DNA from: Mycobacteriales bacterium
GTDB lineage: Bacteria > Actinomycetota > Actinomycetes > Mycobacteriales > Mycobacteriaceae
DNA: 64,000 nt
Direction of reading: 5' to 3'
Assembly: GCA_018376445.1 (NCBI GenBank)
Contig: JAHABL010000008.1
Span: 1-64,000, forward strand
Under the pieces are notes generated by a model. The model saw nothing but the letters and a program-made list of their open reading frames with translations. It had not been told where the DNA came from and made no database searches. Below, one piece after another: positions 31,776-40,945 of this stretch (position 1 is its first letter; every line of letters starts with the position of its first letter). The position numbers and the translations under genes are program-made.

Positions 31776-32573
31776 CTACACCGCCACCGGGGCCTTAATG
31801 GCGGGATGATGCTGGTACCCGACAATGTGAACGTCGTCATACTGGTAGTCGAAAATACTGTCCGCTTTGCGCAGCTCGAGCGTGGGGTAGGGGTAGGGGT
31901 CTCGGGAGAGCTGTTCCGTCACCTGCTCCACATGGTTGTTGTAGATGTGGCAGTCCCCGCCTGTCCAGATGAAGTCTCCCACGCCCAGTTCTGCCTGCTG
32001 CGCCATCATGTGCGTGAGCAGGGAATAGCTGGCGATGTTAAAAGGCACACCCAGAAAGAGGTCAGCCGAGCGTTGGTAGAGCTGGCAGCTGAGCTTATCG
32101 TCTGCGACATAGAACTGGAAGAGAGTATGGCAGGGGTAGAGGGCCATCTTCGGCAGCTCCGAGACGTTCCACGCAGACACAATATTGCGGCGTGAGTCCG
32201 GGTCGGTACGCAGCAGTTCAAGTGCGGAGCTGATCTGGTCGAGGGTTTCCCCGGTGGGGGTGGGCCAGGAACGCCACTGGGCGCCATAAACTGGCCCTAG
32301 GTCGCCGTTTTCGTCTGCCCACTCATCCCAGATGGAGACGCCGTGCTCTTGCAACCAGTGCACGTTAGTATTGCCCTGTAGGAACCATAACAGTTCGTAG
32401 ACAATGGATTTCATATGGACCCGCTTGGTCGTAATAAGCGGGAAGCCATCGTCTAGGTGGTAGCGCAATTGCGCCCCGAAGACACTCCGCGTACCGGTGC
32501 CAGTTCGGTCCGCTTTTGGCGTGCCGTGGTCGAGTACCTCGCGGAGCAGGTCCTCATAGGGCGCATTGATCAT
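31776..32573 (-). CDS. thyA: Thymidylate synthase
   Basis: Converts dUMP to dTMP using methylene-THF. 265 residues; DRTGTGTRSVFG near the N-terminus, the catalytic loop ALYPCHTLFQF with Cys148, RSADLFLGVPFNIASY (phosphate-binding Arg, Asn) and GGDCHIYNNH. The start ATG overlaps the cysQ stop in an ATGA. It belongs to the minus-strand run pgi-cysQ-thyA-folA. Confidence 0.96.
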   Translation of the reverse strand: MINAPYEDLLREVLDHGTPKADRTGTGTRSVFGAQLRYHLDDGFPLITTKRVHMKSIVYELLWFLQGNTNVHWLQEHGVSIWDEWADENGDLGPVYGAQWRSWPTPTGETLDQISSALELLRTDPDSRRNIVSAWNVSELPKMALYPCHTLFQFYVADDKLSCQLYQRSADLFLGVPFNIASYSLLTHMMAQQAELGVGDFIWTGGDCHIYNNHVEQVTEQLSRDPYPYPTLELRKADSIFDYQYDDVHIVGYQHHPAIKAPVAV

Positions 32574-33325
32574 TTATTCTTAGCCTCGAATTCAGCGACA
32601 GCTTTAAGAATGTCCCCCGCGATCTCCTTACGGCAGATCAACAGATCGGGGAGGTAGGTATCTTCCTGGTTGTAGACCAGCGGAGAGCCATCGAGACGGG
32701 AGCAGTGCAGGCCGGCAGCAAGCGCCACTCCCACGGGGGCGCAGGAATCCCATTCGTACTGTCCGCCGGAGTGAATGTAGGCATCAGCGTCGCCCAGGAG
32801 TACGGACATGCCTTTAGCGCCTGCTGAACCCATCGGATGCAGTTCGTAACCGAGAGCTTCTGCCACATAATCTGCACAAGCCGGTGGGCGAGTGCGGGAA
32901 ATGACGATCTTCTTGGAGTAGGGGCCCGTTACGGCGTGCACGTTAGCGGTGTGCCAGACGCGGTTGAGGTCGGGCATAGCGACGGCAGCTACTACCGGGA
33001 CGCCGTTTTCAACCAGAGAGATGTGCACGGCCCAGTCCAGACGACCGGTGGAGAACTCGCGGGTGCCATCGAGCGGGTCAATGATCCACACTCGATCCTT
33101 GGACAGACGTTCTTCCACCTCATCTGGAGCCTCTTCGGAAAGCATACCGTCGTCGGGACGGTGATTGGCTAGTACGGAGGCGATCCAGCGTTGGGCGAGT
33201 TCATCACCTGTTGTCCCGAGTTCATGCCCACGCAGCAGGCCACCGGAGCGGATCCCCTTGAGAATGGCGCCGGCACCAGCGGCAATGCGATGGGCGAGGG
33301 TTACGTCGTCAAGTTTGAGACTCAT
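32570..33325 (-). CDS. cysQ: 3'(2'),5'-bisphosphate nucleotidase (CysQ-like)
   Basis: A metal-dependent phosphatase of the inositol monophosphatase superfamily, removing 3'-phosphate from PAP/PAPS. 251 residues with metal-site motifs LSEEAPDE (about 63-70), WIIDPLDGTREF (about 80-91) and the C-terminal WDSCAPVGVALAAG. AAGGA lies 8 bases before the ATG. The IMPase fold alone could also serve inositol phosphate; GTREF in place of GTTNF favours the CysQ class. It is 57 bases downstream of pgi. Confidence 0.88.
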   Translation of the reverse strand: MSLKLDDVTLAHRIAAGAGAILKGIRSGGLLRGHELGTTGDELAQRWIASVLANHRPDDGMLSEEAPDEVEERLSKDRVWIIDPLDGTREFSTGRLDWAVHISLVENGVPVVAAVAMPDLNRVWHTANVHAVTGPYSKKIVISRTRPPACADYVAEALGYELHPMGSAGAKGMSVLLGDADAYIHSGGQYEWDSCAPVGVALAAGLHCSRLDGSPLVYNQEDTYLPDLLICRKEIAGDILKAVAEFEAKNK

Positions 33326-33382
33326 TGCTAATTCCTTCAGTAGCTTGGTTCCCAGTGTAGTGAGAATAGTGGGTGGACGAGG

Positions 33383-35110
33383 TTACTTCGGTGCGTCAGC
33401 ACGGAGGGAACGGTAGCGGGAGATGAGGGCAGCCGTGGAGGAATCCACACCGGTGGGGCTGGTACCAGCGTCGCCGAGTACCTCACTAGGGAGAGCAGCA
33501 TCACCGGTGATGAAGGTGAGTAGGTCGCCAGCCTGTTTCTTGCCGAGTTCAACACCCCACTGGTCGTAGGGGTTGACGCCGTAGATCATGCCCTGTACAA
33601 AAACGATGTGCTCGTAGAGGGCGATGAGGGAGCCGACGACTTCGGGCGTGAGGCGTGTAGCGAGGATGGAGGTCGAAGGGCGGTTACCCGGCATGACCTT
33701 GTGGTTGACGAGTTCTTCTGGCGTTCCTTCGGCGGCGATCTCGGCAGCGGTCTTGCCGAAGGCTAGCACCTTGGTCTGGGCGAAGAAGTTGCTCATCAGC
33801 AGGTCGTGCATAGAGCCGGTGCCGTCTGCAGTGGGCAGATCGTCCAGCGGCTGGGCGACAGCGATGAAGTCGGTGGGGACCAAGCGGGTGCCTTGGTGGA
33901 GCAACTGGTAGAAGGCGTGTTGACCATTGGTACCGGGTTCTCCCCAGTAGATCTCTCCAGTGGACGTCGTGACGGGGCTGCCATCTGTACGTACGGACTT
34001 CCCGTTCGATTCCATGGTGAGCTGTTGCAAGTAAGCGGGGAAGCGGCTGAGGTCCTGGACGTACGGAAGGACAGCCTTTGCATCCGCGTTGAAGAGCTGG
34101 GAGTCGGAGTACCAGATACCTAGGAGACCCATCAGCACGGGTACGTTCTCAGCCAGTGGAGCAGTGCGGAAGTGCTCATCCATGGTATGGAAGCCGTCGA
34201 GGAAGCGGAGGAAATTGTCATAGCCGACAACGGTCATGACGGACAGGCCAATCGCAGAATCGACCGAGTAGCGTCCGCCAACCCAATCCCAGAATCCGAA
34301 CATGTTGGCGGTATCAATGCCGAAGTCTGCGACCTTTTTGGCATTGGTTGAGACAGCCACAAAGTGCTTAGCGATGGCGTCTTCGTCCACCTCTGCACCG
34401 GTGATCTCAGCCAGGCCATTGATCAGCCAGCGGCGAGCGGCGGCAGCGTTGGTCATGGTCTCCTGGGTGGTGAACGTCTTGGAAGCGACAATGAAGAGGG
34501 TTTCTTCGGGGTTGAGGTCGGCGGTTTTGGCGATCAGATCGGTAGGGTCGATGTTGGAGACGTAGCGGGCGGAGATGCCGGCATCTTGGTAGTGGCGCAG
34601 TGCCAGGTCAACCATGACGGGGCCAAGGTCCGAACCGCCGATACCGATGTTGACGACGGTGGTGATGTTCTTGCCAGTGTAACCATTCCACTCCTTGTTG
34701 CGGAGGGAATCGGTGAAGCTATGCATACGGTCGAGAACTTCGTGGACGTCGGCCACGATATTGCGGCCATCAACGATGAGTTCCGCATCGCGGGGAAGGC
34801 GTAACGCGGTGTGTAGGACAGCGCGATCCTCGGTGCAGTTGATGTGCTCGCCGGAGAACATTGCGTCGCGCTTGGCGGGAATGTTGGCGGATTCGGCAAC
34901 GGCGACGAGTTTATCGAGGGTCTCACGGGTGATGCGGTTCTTCGAGAGGTCGAAGGTGAGGTCACCGATCTGGTAGGTCAGTTCAGTACCACGCTGTGGG
35001 TCAGCTTGGAAGATGTCACGGAGGTGGAGGTCTTTCACAGCGGCGAAATGTCCGAGCAGGTCATTCCACGCGGGAGTGGTAGTGATGTCGACTGGGGATG
35101 CACCGGTCAT
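33383..35110 (-). CDS. pgi: Glucose-6-phosphate isomerase
   Basis: Interconverts glucose-6-P and fructose-6-P. 575 residues, a little over the usual 550, with no obvious extra domain. Signatures: NIGIGGSDLGPVMV, DPTDLIAKT, FIVASKTFTTQETMTNA, GRYSVDSAIGLS, and NGQHAFYQLLHQGTRLVP with the catalytic His. It is the first gene of the pgi-cysQ-thyA-folA run and divergent in order from chorismate mutase/pcrA, matching Rv0946c-Rv0949. Confidence 0.96.
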   Translation of the reverse strand: MTGASPVDITTTPAWNDLLGHFAAVKDLHLRDIFQADPQRGTELTYQIGDLTFDLSKNRITRETLDKLVAVAESANIPAKRDAMFSGEHINCTEDRAVLHTALRLPRDAELIVDGRNIVADVHEVLDRMHSFTDSLRNKEWNGYTGKNITTVVNIGIGGSDLGPVMVDLALRHYQDAGISARYVSNIDPTDLIAKTADLNPEETLFIVASKTFTTQETMTNAAAARRWLINGLAEITGAEVDEDAIAKHFVAVSTNAKKVADFGIDTANMFGFWDWVGGRYSVDSAIGLSVMTVVGYDNFLRFLDGFHTMDEHFRTAPLAENVPVLMGLLGIWYSDSQLFNADAKAVLPYVQDLSRFPAYLQQLTMESNGKSVRTDGSPVTTSTGEIYWGEPGTNGQHAFYQLLHQGTRLVPTDFIAVAQPLDDLPTADGTGSMHDLLMSNFFAQTKVLAFGKTAAEIAAEGTPEELVNHKVMPGNRPSTSILATRLTPEVVGSLIALYEHIVFVQGMIYGVNPYDQWGVELGKKQAGDLLTFITGDAALPSEVLGDAGTSPTGVDSSTAALISRYRSLRADAPK

Positions 35111-35197
35111 TGCTTATCTCTCCATTACGTGCTGAACGTTTGCTGATGAGGTTAGATACTTGATCGAAAAAGATCGTGGTGACAGGGATAAATGTAA

Positions 35198-35542
35198 CTA
35201 TCCCAGATGGCCGCGTCCAAGGCGGAGCAGCAACAGCGCTAACTGATGGCCTTCTTTCCCCAGAACGCTGAAACGCTCGATAACTTTAAGCTCGCGATTA
35301 TGCACCAACCGGGGGCCGCCGCTCTTCTTCCGAGTCTGACCGATCATCTTAGAAATCTCAGTACGACGTTGAATGGACTCGAGAATAGTGCGATCTAGCT
35401 GGTCGATTTCTTTCCGCAGCTCATTGATCTCAGCAGCACTCAACACATCGCTAGCGCCAGTGGGATCCCCATGAAGAACTTCGTCTGTTGACTCATCAAT
35501 AGGAGAGACCTGATCGTGTGATTCATGAGTGGTATCTGCCAT
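35198..35542 (-). CDS. Chorismate mutase, AroQ class
   Basis: Rearranges chorismate to prephenate for Phe/Tyr synthesis. From ATG 35542 it has 114 residues: a variable acidic N-terminus, then the helical AroQ core with INELRKEIDQLDRTILESI, RRTEISKMIGQTRK and RELKVIERF, carrying the active Arg, Lys and Glu/Gln positions. It matches the actinobacterial cytoplasmic form (Rv0948c), which needs DAHP synthase for full activity. GGAG is only 2 bases before the ATG and an AATAAT lies 7 bases upstream, so a leaderless start is possible; TTG 35569 is the alternative. Confidence 0.9.
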   Translation of the reverse strand: MADTTHESHDQVSPIDESTDEVLHGDPTGASDVLSAAEINELRKEIDQLDRTILESIQRRTEISKMIGQTRKKSGGPRLVHNRELKVIERFSVLGKEGHQLALLLLRLGRGHLG

Positions 35543-35619
35543 AACTCCATTATTCCACGGAAAGAGCAAAGGGCCCGTGTCACAGTAGCAAGCTACATTC
35601 CAGTAGATTGGAGGACGAT

Positions 35620-38364
35620 ATGAGTGACATGACTGCTGATCCCTTTTCCTTCGACCGGACTACTCCCACCTCTCCGACACAGAGTGAAGCAAGCAGCGCG
35701 TCCACGCCAGATGCGCCGCTAGGGCTTTTTAACCTGCCCACTGATGACAACAACCCCGTCCCCGACACCGCCGCCGCTCCCTCGACACCAGCTGCCGCGG
35801 TATCTGGTGCTTCCCGCACCGCCCATATGGGGCGGCGCCCCCGGCGGGATCCGCAGGCAGCTGAACACCTACTCGAGGGGCTCAATCCCCAACAGCAGCA
35901 AGCCGTCCAACATAGTGGCACCCCACTCCTCATCGTGGCTGGAGCCGGTTCCGGTAAAACGACTGTTCTCACCCGCCGTATCGCGTATGTGCTCGAAACG
36001 CAGCCGGTCCGCGCCTCCCAGATTCTGGCGATTACCTTCACCAACAAAGCCGCTGCCGAAATGCGGGAGCGAGTTCAGCACATCGTTGGGACGGAAGCGA
36101 CCTACATGTGGGTCTCGACATTCCACTCCATGTGCGTCCGAATTCTGCGTGCCCAGGCGGCACAGCTCGAGGTGGTCAACAGCAACTTCACCATCTACGA
36201 TGCTGATGATGCCAAGCGGCTCCTCACCATGATCGTCAAGGACCTCAACCTCGACCCAAAGAAATACGCTCCCAAGGCGCTGTCAAACCGGATATCACAC
36301 TGGAAAAACGAGCTTATTGATGCCGAGACGGCGGCAGCCGACGCTCACGAAGGACACTTCGACAAAGTTGCCTCCGAGGTCTATGGCATCTACCAAGCTC
36401 GTCTGCGCGCCGCCAATGCCTTCGATTTCGATGATCTCATTGGGGAAACCGTCGCCCTCCTGGAATCCCATCCGGCGATTGCGCAGTACTACCAGCGTCG
36501 ATTCCGACATGTACTGGTCGACGAGTACCAAGATACGAACCATGCCCAATACATGCTGGTGCGGGCACTGGTGGGGGATGGCTCTAACGGGGTTGAACCC
36601 GCCGAACTGTGTGTAGTGGGCGACGCCGACCAGTCGATTTATGCCTTCCGTGGAGCGACTATCCGCAACATCGTGGAATTCGAGCGGGATTTCACCAACG
36701 CCACCACCATTTTGCTCGAGCAAAACTACCGTTCGACCCAGAACATTTTGTCGGCAGCCAATGCCGTTATCGACAACAATGCAGGCCGTCGCAAAAAGAA
36801 CCTCTGGACTGCTGCGGGTGATGGTCCCCTCATCGACCTCTACGTGGCAGATAACGAGCATGATGAAGCCCGCTTCATTGGTAGTGAAATTGACAAGCTC
36901 CACGATGAGGGAATGTCCTACAGCGATATGGCGGTGTTCTACCGTACTAACAACGGATCGCGTCCTCTGGAAGATGCCTTTATTCGCACCGGGTTACCGT
37001 ACAAGGTAGTGGGAGGCACCCGCTTCTACGAGCGTATGGAAGTCCGCGACATTGTCGCCTATTTGAAGGTGGTGGAGAACCCCGCGGATACGGTGAGCTT
37101 GCGTCGTATCATCAACACTCCGCGACGTGGTATTGGGGACCGTGCGATTAGCTGCCTCGCGATGTTTGCCGAACAGCAGGGGGTGTCGCTCTGGGAGGCG
37201 TGCTGCCGTGCGCAGAACGGTACCGTTCCCTTCCTCAACTCGCGGGCAGAGAATGCCATTGCGGCCTTTGTCTCACTCATCACCGGTATCCAAGACCATA
37301 ATGCCGGCGCAGAACATACTGCAGGTGCGGACTCCCTTCCTGATCTGGGGGAACTTGTGGAGTTGGTGATTGACCGGTCTGGGTATCGGGCAAGTTTGGA
37401 AGGTTCTAACGACCCCCAAGATCAGGCCCGTCTCGACAACCTCAACGAACTAGTGTCTGTGGCGCACGAATTCTCTGCCGATGCGGCGTCGTTGCGGGCG
37501 CTGGAGGAATCGTTTGCACAGGATAACGCCAACGGCATTAGTGAGGAGACCGTGGCGGAGGGCACGGAGGGGCTGGCTGCCCCCGGATCACTTGCCGCAT
37601 TCTTGGAACGTGTTTCGCTCACCTCGGACACGGATCAGATTCCTGATGAAGATGACGGCATGATTACCCTCATGACACTGCACTCGGCTAAGGGACTGGA
37701 ATTCCCGGTTGTTTTCATCACCGGGTGGGAGGACGGGATGTTCCCGCATATGAGGGCGCTCGCCGACGACACTGAGCTGTCTGAGGAACGTCGCCTGGCC
37801 TATGTCGGAATTACTCGTGCCAAGAGGAAGCTCTACTTGACCCGTGCGGTTGTCCGTTCCAGTTGGGGGCAGCCGCAGTCCAATCCGCAGTCTCGCTTCC
37901 TGGAAGAGATTCCTGCACATCTGCTCAACGTGTTGCGGGAGGCCCCCGAGTTTGATGACGACGATGATTGGAGTTACGGTTCGTCCGGTCGCTCGTGGGG
38001 AGCGGGGGGTGGTTCCCAGTGGGGTGCGGGCAACCGCAGTTGGGGTACCGGTAGTCGGGAGGGAAAGTCTTCTGCGCAGCACGCTGGGCGGGGCGGTGGC
38101 TCCCGCAGCGGGCGTTACGGCGATGTCCAGAAACGTTGGGGCAGCCCGGTGGAGACCCGTCGTGTGGCGCCAAAAACTGCGAGTCCTCGCCATAGCTCTG
38201 TCATTAGCGTGGAGAAAGGGGATCGCGTTGTGCACGACAAGTATGGCCTGGGAAAGGTCATGGAAGTGACTGGGGTAGGCCCCAGTGCCACCGCATTGGT
38301 GGACTTCGGCTCGTCTGGGGTGGTGCGCCTTATGCTGGTCGCGGCACCGATCGAAAAGCTCTAA
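35620..38364 (+). CDS. pcrA: ATP-dependent DNA helicase PcrA/UvrD1
   Basis: A superfamily 1A 3'-5' helicase for repair and replication. 914 residues, longer than typical because of a disordered, acidic/Thr-rich N-terminus (1-85) and a Gly/Ser/Arg/Trp-rich linker (about 785-850). Motifs: AGAGSGKTTVLTRR (Walker A), AITFTNKAAAEM (Ia), LVDEYQDTNHAQY (II), VVGDADQSIYAFRGA (III), QNYRST, LMTLHSAKGLEFPVVFI (V) and RLAYVGITRAKRKLYL (VI). The C-terminus (GDRVVHDKYGLGKVM...) is the PcrA Tudor-like domain that contacts RNA polymerase or Ku. GGAGG 5 bases before ATG 35620 fixes the start. Confidence 0.95.
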   Translation: MSDMTADPFSFDRTTPTSPTQSEASSASTPDAPLGLFNLPTDDNNPVPDTAAAPSTPAAAVSGASRTAHMGRRPRRDPQAAEHLLEGLNPQQQQAVQHSGTPLLIVAGAGSGKTTVLTRRIAYVLETQPVRASQILAITFTNKAAAEMRERVQHIVGTEATYMWVSTFHSMCVRILRAQAAQLEVVNSNFTIYDADDAKRLLTMIVKDLNLDPKKYAPKALSNRISHWKNELIDAETAAADAHEGHFDKVASEVYGIYQARLRAANAFDFDDLIGETVALLESHPAIAQYYQRRFRHVLVDEYQDTNHAQYMLVRALVGDGSNGVEPAELCVVGDADQSIYAFRGATIRNIVEFERDFTNATTILLEQNYRSTQNILSAANAVIDNNAGRRKKNLWTAAGDGPLIDLYVADNEHDEARFIGSEIDKLHDEGMSYSDMAVFYRTNNGSRPLEDAFIRTGLPYKVVGGTRFYERMEVRDIVAYLKVVENPADTVSLRRIINTPRRGIGDRAISCLAMFAEQQGVSLWEACCRAQNGTVPFLNSRAENAIAAFVSLITGIQDHNAGAEHTAGADSLPDLGELVELVIDRSGYRASLEGSNDPQDQARLDNLNELVSVAHEFSADAASLRALEESFAQDNANGISEETVAEGTEGLAAPGSLAAFLERVSLTSDTDQIPDEDDGMITLMTLHSAKGLEFPVVFITGWEDGMFPHMRALADDTELSEERRLAYVGITRAKRKLYLTRAVVRSSWGQPQSNPQSRFLEEIPAHLLNVLREAPEFDDDDDWSYGSSGRSWGAGGGSQWGAGNRSWGTGSREGKSSAQHAGRGGGSRSGRYGDVQKRWGSPVETRRVAPKTASPRHSSVISVEKGDRVVHDKYGLGKVMEVTGVGPSATALVDFGSSGVVRLMLVAAPIEKL

Positions 38365-38379
38365 CCTTGGGATAGCGAC

Positions 38380-38405
38380 AGCCCCGCAGTGCCATGCTGC
38401 GGGGC
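38380..38405 (+). terminator. Terminator of pcrA
   Basis: AGCCCCGCAG (38380-38389) pairs with CTGCGGGGCT (38396-38405), 10 bp, loop 6. It is placed between convergent pcrA and the M23 peptidase gene, 15 bases after the pcrA stop. Confidence 0.88.
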
Positions 38406-38425
38406 TGAACTTTAGGGTAAAAGTT

Positions 38426-39148
38426 TTAGAAGTGGAGGCCGAAGCGGGCGAGCCACGGGATGGGGTCGACCTTGCGCTTCCCATCGGGCCATATTTCGAA
38501 GTGGAGGTGGGTACCGGTAGAGAAACCGGCGGAGCCCATTCCGGCGATCTTTTGCCCTGCCTTGACCTTCTGGCCTTTGGAGACGTAGAGGTCGTACATG
38601 TGGCCGTAAACGGAGATGGCACCGTTGTTGTGCTGAATTCGAATCCAGTTTCCGTAACCAGCGGCGGGGCCGGCATCGATAACAATGCCGTCGGCGATAG
38701 CGTGGATGGGGGTACCAGCAGCATTGGCAATATCAATGCCGCCGTGGAAGGCGCCCCAGCGCGAGCCGAATCCGGAGGTGATGATGCCGATGGCGGGTAG
38801 CACTACGGTGGGGCGGCGGGAGGCTATCTCTGCTGCCATGCGACGGGACTGTGCGGCACCGGCTACTTGCAGCTGGCTGGCAAAGCCGGAAAGCGCATCG
38901 GTGTCGGTGGTGTTTGCGATAACGGGGGTGAGGGAGGAATCCTGACCAATAACATTGCCCGCGAGCTCAATGGATTCGCTGCGGATGCTGGTGTTGTTAG
39001 AGGCGAGTGCGGAGGTGACACCAGCGGTGGTCATAGCGCCCGCGGCGAGAGCAATAGCAACAGTGCCGCCTGAAATAGGCTTCACCGAAGCGCGATGGCG
39101 GGGAAGCCTCGTTGCTTCTGCGCCTTCACTCTTTCGCTGTCCGCTCAC
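38426..39148 (-). CDS. Secreted M23 (LytM) peptidase
   Basis: A 240-residue exported zinc endopeptidase or peptidoglycan-binding LytM protein. Signal-type hydrophobic stretch at about 24-48 (GTVAIALAAGAMTTAGV). The LytM domain (about 120-235) carries the full set of metal/catalytic residues: FHGGIDIA (His, Asp), VYGHM (His) and HLHFEIWPDG (HxH), so it should be active, unlike degenerate EnvC types. GTG 39148, with GAAGGA 6 bases upstream, is preferred to 39211 or 39169. It is the Rv0950c orthologue by position. The likely job is septal or general wall remodelling. Confidence 0.88.
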   Translation of the reverse strand: MSGQRKSEGAEATRLPRHRASVKPISGGTVAIALAAGAMTTAGVTSALASNNTSIRSESIELAGNVIGQDSSLTPVIANTTDTDALSGFASQLQVAGAAQSRRMAAEIASRRPTVVLPAIGIITSGFGSRWGAFHGGIDIANAAGTPIHAIADGIVIDAGPAAGYGNWIRIQHNNGAISVYGHMYDLYVSKGQKVKAGQKIAGMGSAGFSTGTHLHFEIWPDGKRKVDPIPWLARFGLHF

Positions 39149-39735
39149 GAGCGTCCTTCCTCTGGGCATTACGTCCGGCAACCTAGCAGACGTGACCGCT
39201 TCGTTACCCAATGGTTATTAGACTAGATGATAACGAAACTTGTTACAAGAGTTATTCCAACAGGTTTTGGCGGAATTTTGTGAATTTGGGGGTCGATAAG
39301 CTGTATGGGTGAACCTCATCCACCACGAACAGTGCAAAAATACAGGTCAAGAGCAATTTTGTAGAGTTTTAATAAGAACGAATCATTCAAGAGAAAGTTC
39401 TGGAATACCCCTATTTGGGGGTGTTTTAATAAGGAAATCTGCATTGAACCGACGAGTGACGATTGTTACTAATGTGACACAATGATCGCTGTCAGAGAGC
39501 GCTTTCTGTTATCAAAACTAAGAATATAACTGAGAGATTTTTAACTATAAAGATTCTTGATGCTTTTCCCCAGGTCACTACAGGGCACTCAAGGATGCCG
39601 GGACGAAGTTGGCTGCTATTCGCTCAGATTCCCCGTAAACTTCTAGGCAAGCGCCATGCAACGGCAGTGATCACCAAGGTACGGACTAGTTGCCGACTCG
39701 GCCTGGCCTACCTTCGAGCGAGAAGCGATGGACGG
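39149..39735. promoter_or_regulatory. AT-rich divergent region M23 peptidase / sucC
   Basis: A 587-base, AT-rich non-coding region. Near the peptidase gene lies GTTAC-N6-GTTAT (39203-39218), followed by GTTAC-N4-GTTAT at 39242-39255. The first has the 11-base direct-repeat period of GTAAC-type boxes reported for the response regulator MtrA, which controls wall hydrolases. AT-rich tracts at about 39500-39560 (AATATAACT, ACTATAAAG) probably hold the sucCD promoter. The reading frame open from 39595 into sucC is not part of the protein. Confidence 0.4.
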
Positions 39736-40929
39736 ATGGACCTTTACGAGCATCAAGCCAAAGAACTCTTTGACCGATACGGAGTTCCCACACTCCGCGG
39801 CACCGTAGTAACCACCCCCGAAGAAGCGGCTGCAGCGGCAGAATCCATGGAACTCCCAGTTGTCGTCAAAGCCCAAGTAAAAGTTGGTGGCCGTGGCAAA
39901 GCTGGGGGTGTGAAGCTCGCCCGGACGAGAGAGGACGTGGTTGCCCACGCAGAAGCGATCCTCGGCATGGATATTAAAGGTCACACCGTCCACAAAGTGC
40001 TCATCGATCCCGGCGTTGATATCGCGGAAGAATACTACATGTCCTTCCTCATCGACCGCTCCAACCGCTCCTACCTTGCCATGTGCTCGGTAGCAGGCGG
40101 TATAGATATCGAAACCGTCGCAAAAGAACAGCCAGAGGCACTTGCCAAGATCTCGATCGACCCGGACAAAGGCGTCGACCTCGCGCGTGCTCGTGACATT
40201 GCGGAACAAGGCCATCTCCCCGCCGACATTCTCGACGCCGCCGCTCTCACCATTGAAAAGCTCTATCGGGTGTTCGACGACGCAGACGCCAGCTTGGTGG
40301 AAGTCAACCCCATGGTACGGACAGGTGACGGACGGGTCCTCGCCATCGACGGAAAAGTCACCCTCGATGACAACTCCGAAGGCCGCCACCGCGATCTTTT
40401 CGCCGAATACCGGGACAATTCCACCGCAGATCCCCGTGAACTAGCCGCCAAAGAGGTGGGACTTAACTACGTCAAACTCGACGGCACCGTCGGCATTATC
40501 GGTAATGGGGCCGGCCTCGTCATGTCGACTCTAGACGTCGTCGCCTACGCAGGCGAAGCCTACGAGAATGTGCGACCTGCCAACTTCCTCGACATCGGGG
40601 GTGGTGCATCCGCCGCCGTGATGGAAGCGGGTCTTCGTATCATTATGGAAGACCCCCAGGTAGAAGCCGTCTTCGTTAACGTCTTTGGGGGTATAACCTC
40701 CTGTATCGAAGTTGCCAACGGTATCCTCCAGGCACTGGAGCAGTTGGGGGACTGCCTCACCAAACCGCTGGTTGTGCGACTCGACGGCAATGAAGTCGCA
40801 CCCGCTCGCGAGATCCTCGACAATGCCCAGCATCCTCTCATCACCACAGCTGGTGACATGGATGAAGGTGCCGCCACAGTAGCCCGCATTACCGCCAACC
40901 GCCTCGGCCAACTCGACGCAGAGAAGTAG
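39736..40929 (+). CDS. sucC: Succinyl-CoA synthetase, beta subunit
   Basis: ATP-grasp subunit that couples succinyl-CoA cleavage to nucleotide triphosphate formation in the TCA cycle. 397 residues beginning MDLYEHQAKELFDRYGVPT, with VVKAQVKVGGRGKAGGVKLA (nucleotide site), EVNPMV (metal) and FLDIGGGASAAVMEAG and VNVFGGITSC in the CoA-ligase domain. A long in-frame extension to 39595 is rejected because the family starts at MDLYE. sucD follows after 16 bases. Confidence 0.96.
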   Translation: MDLYEHQAKELFDRYGVPTLRGTVVTTPEEAAAAAESMELPVVVKAQVKVGGRGKAGGVKLARTREDVVAHAEAILGMDIKGHTVHKVLIDPGVDIAEEYYMSFLIDRSNRSYLAMCSVAGGIDIETVAKEQPEALAKISIDPDKGVDLARARDIAEQGHLPADILDAAALTIEKLYRVFDDADASLVEVNPMVRTGDGRVLAIDGKVTLDDNSEGRHRDLFAEYRDNSTADPRELAAKEVGLNYVKLDGTVGIIGNGAGLVMSTLDVVAYAGEAYENVRPANFLDIGGGASAAVMEAGLRIIMEDPQVEAVFVNVFGGITSCIEVANGILQALEQLGDCLTKPLVVRLDGNEVAPAREILDNAQHPLITTAGDMDEGAATVARITANRLGQLDAEK

Positions 40930-40945
40930 GGGGAGAAGAGCCACA

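Noticed and set aside
39595..39735. An N-terminal extension of SucC by 47 residues
   Set aside because: The family begins at MDLYEHQAKELF, the extension has no conserved features, and it falls in the promoter/leader region.
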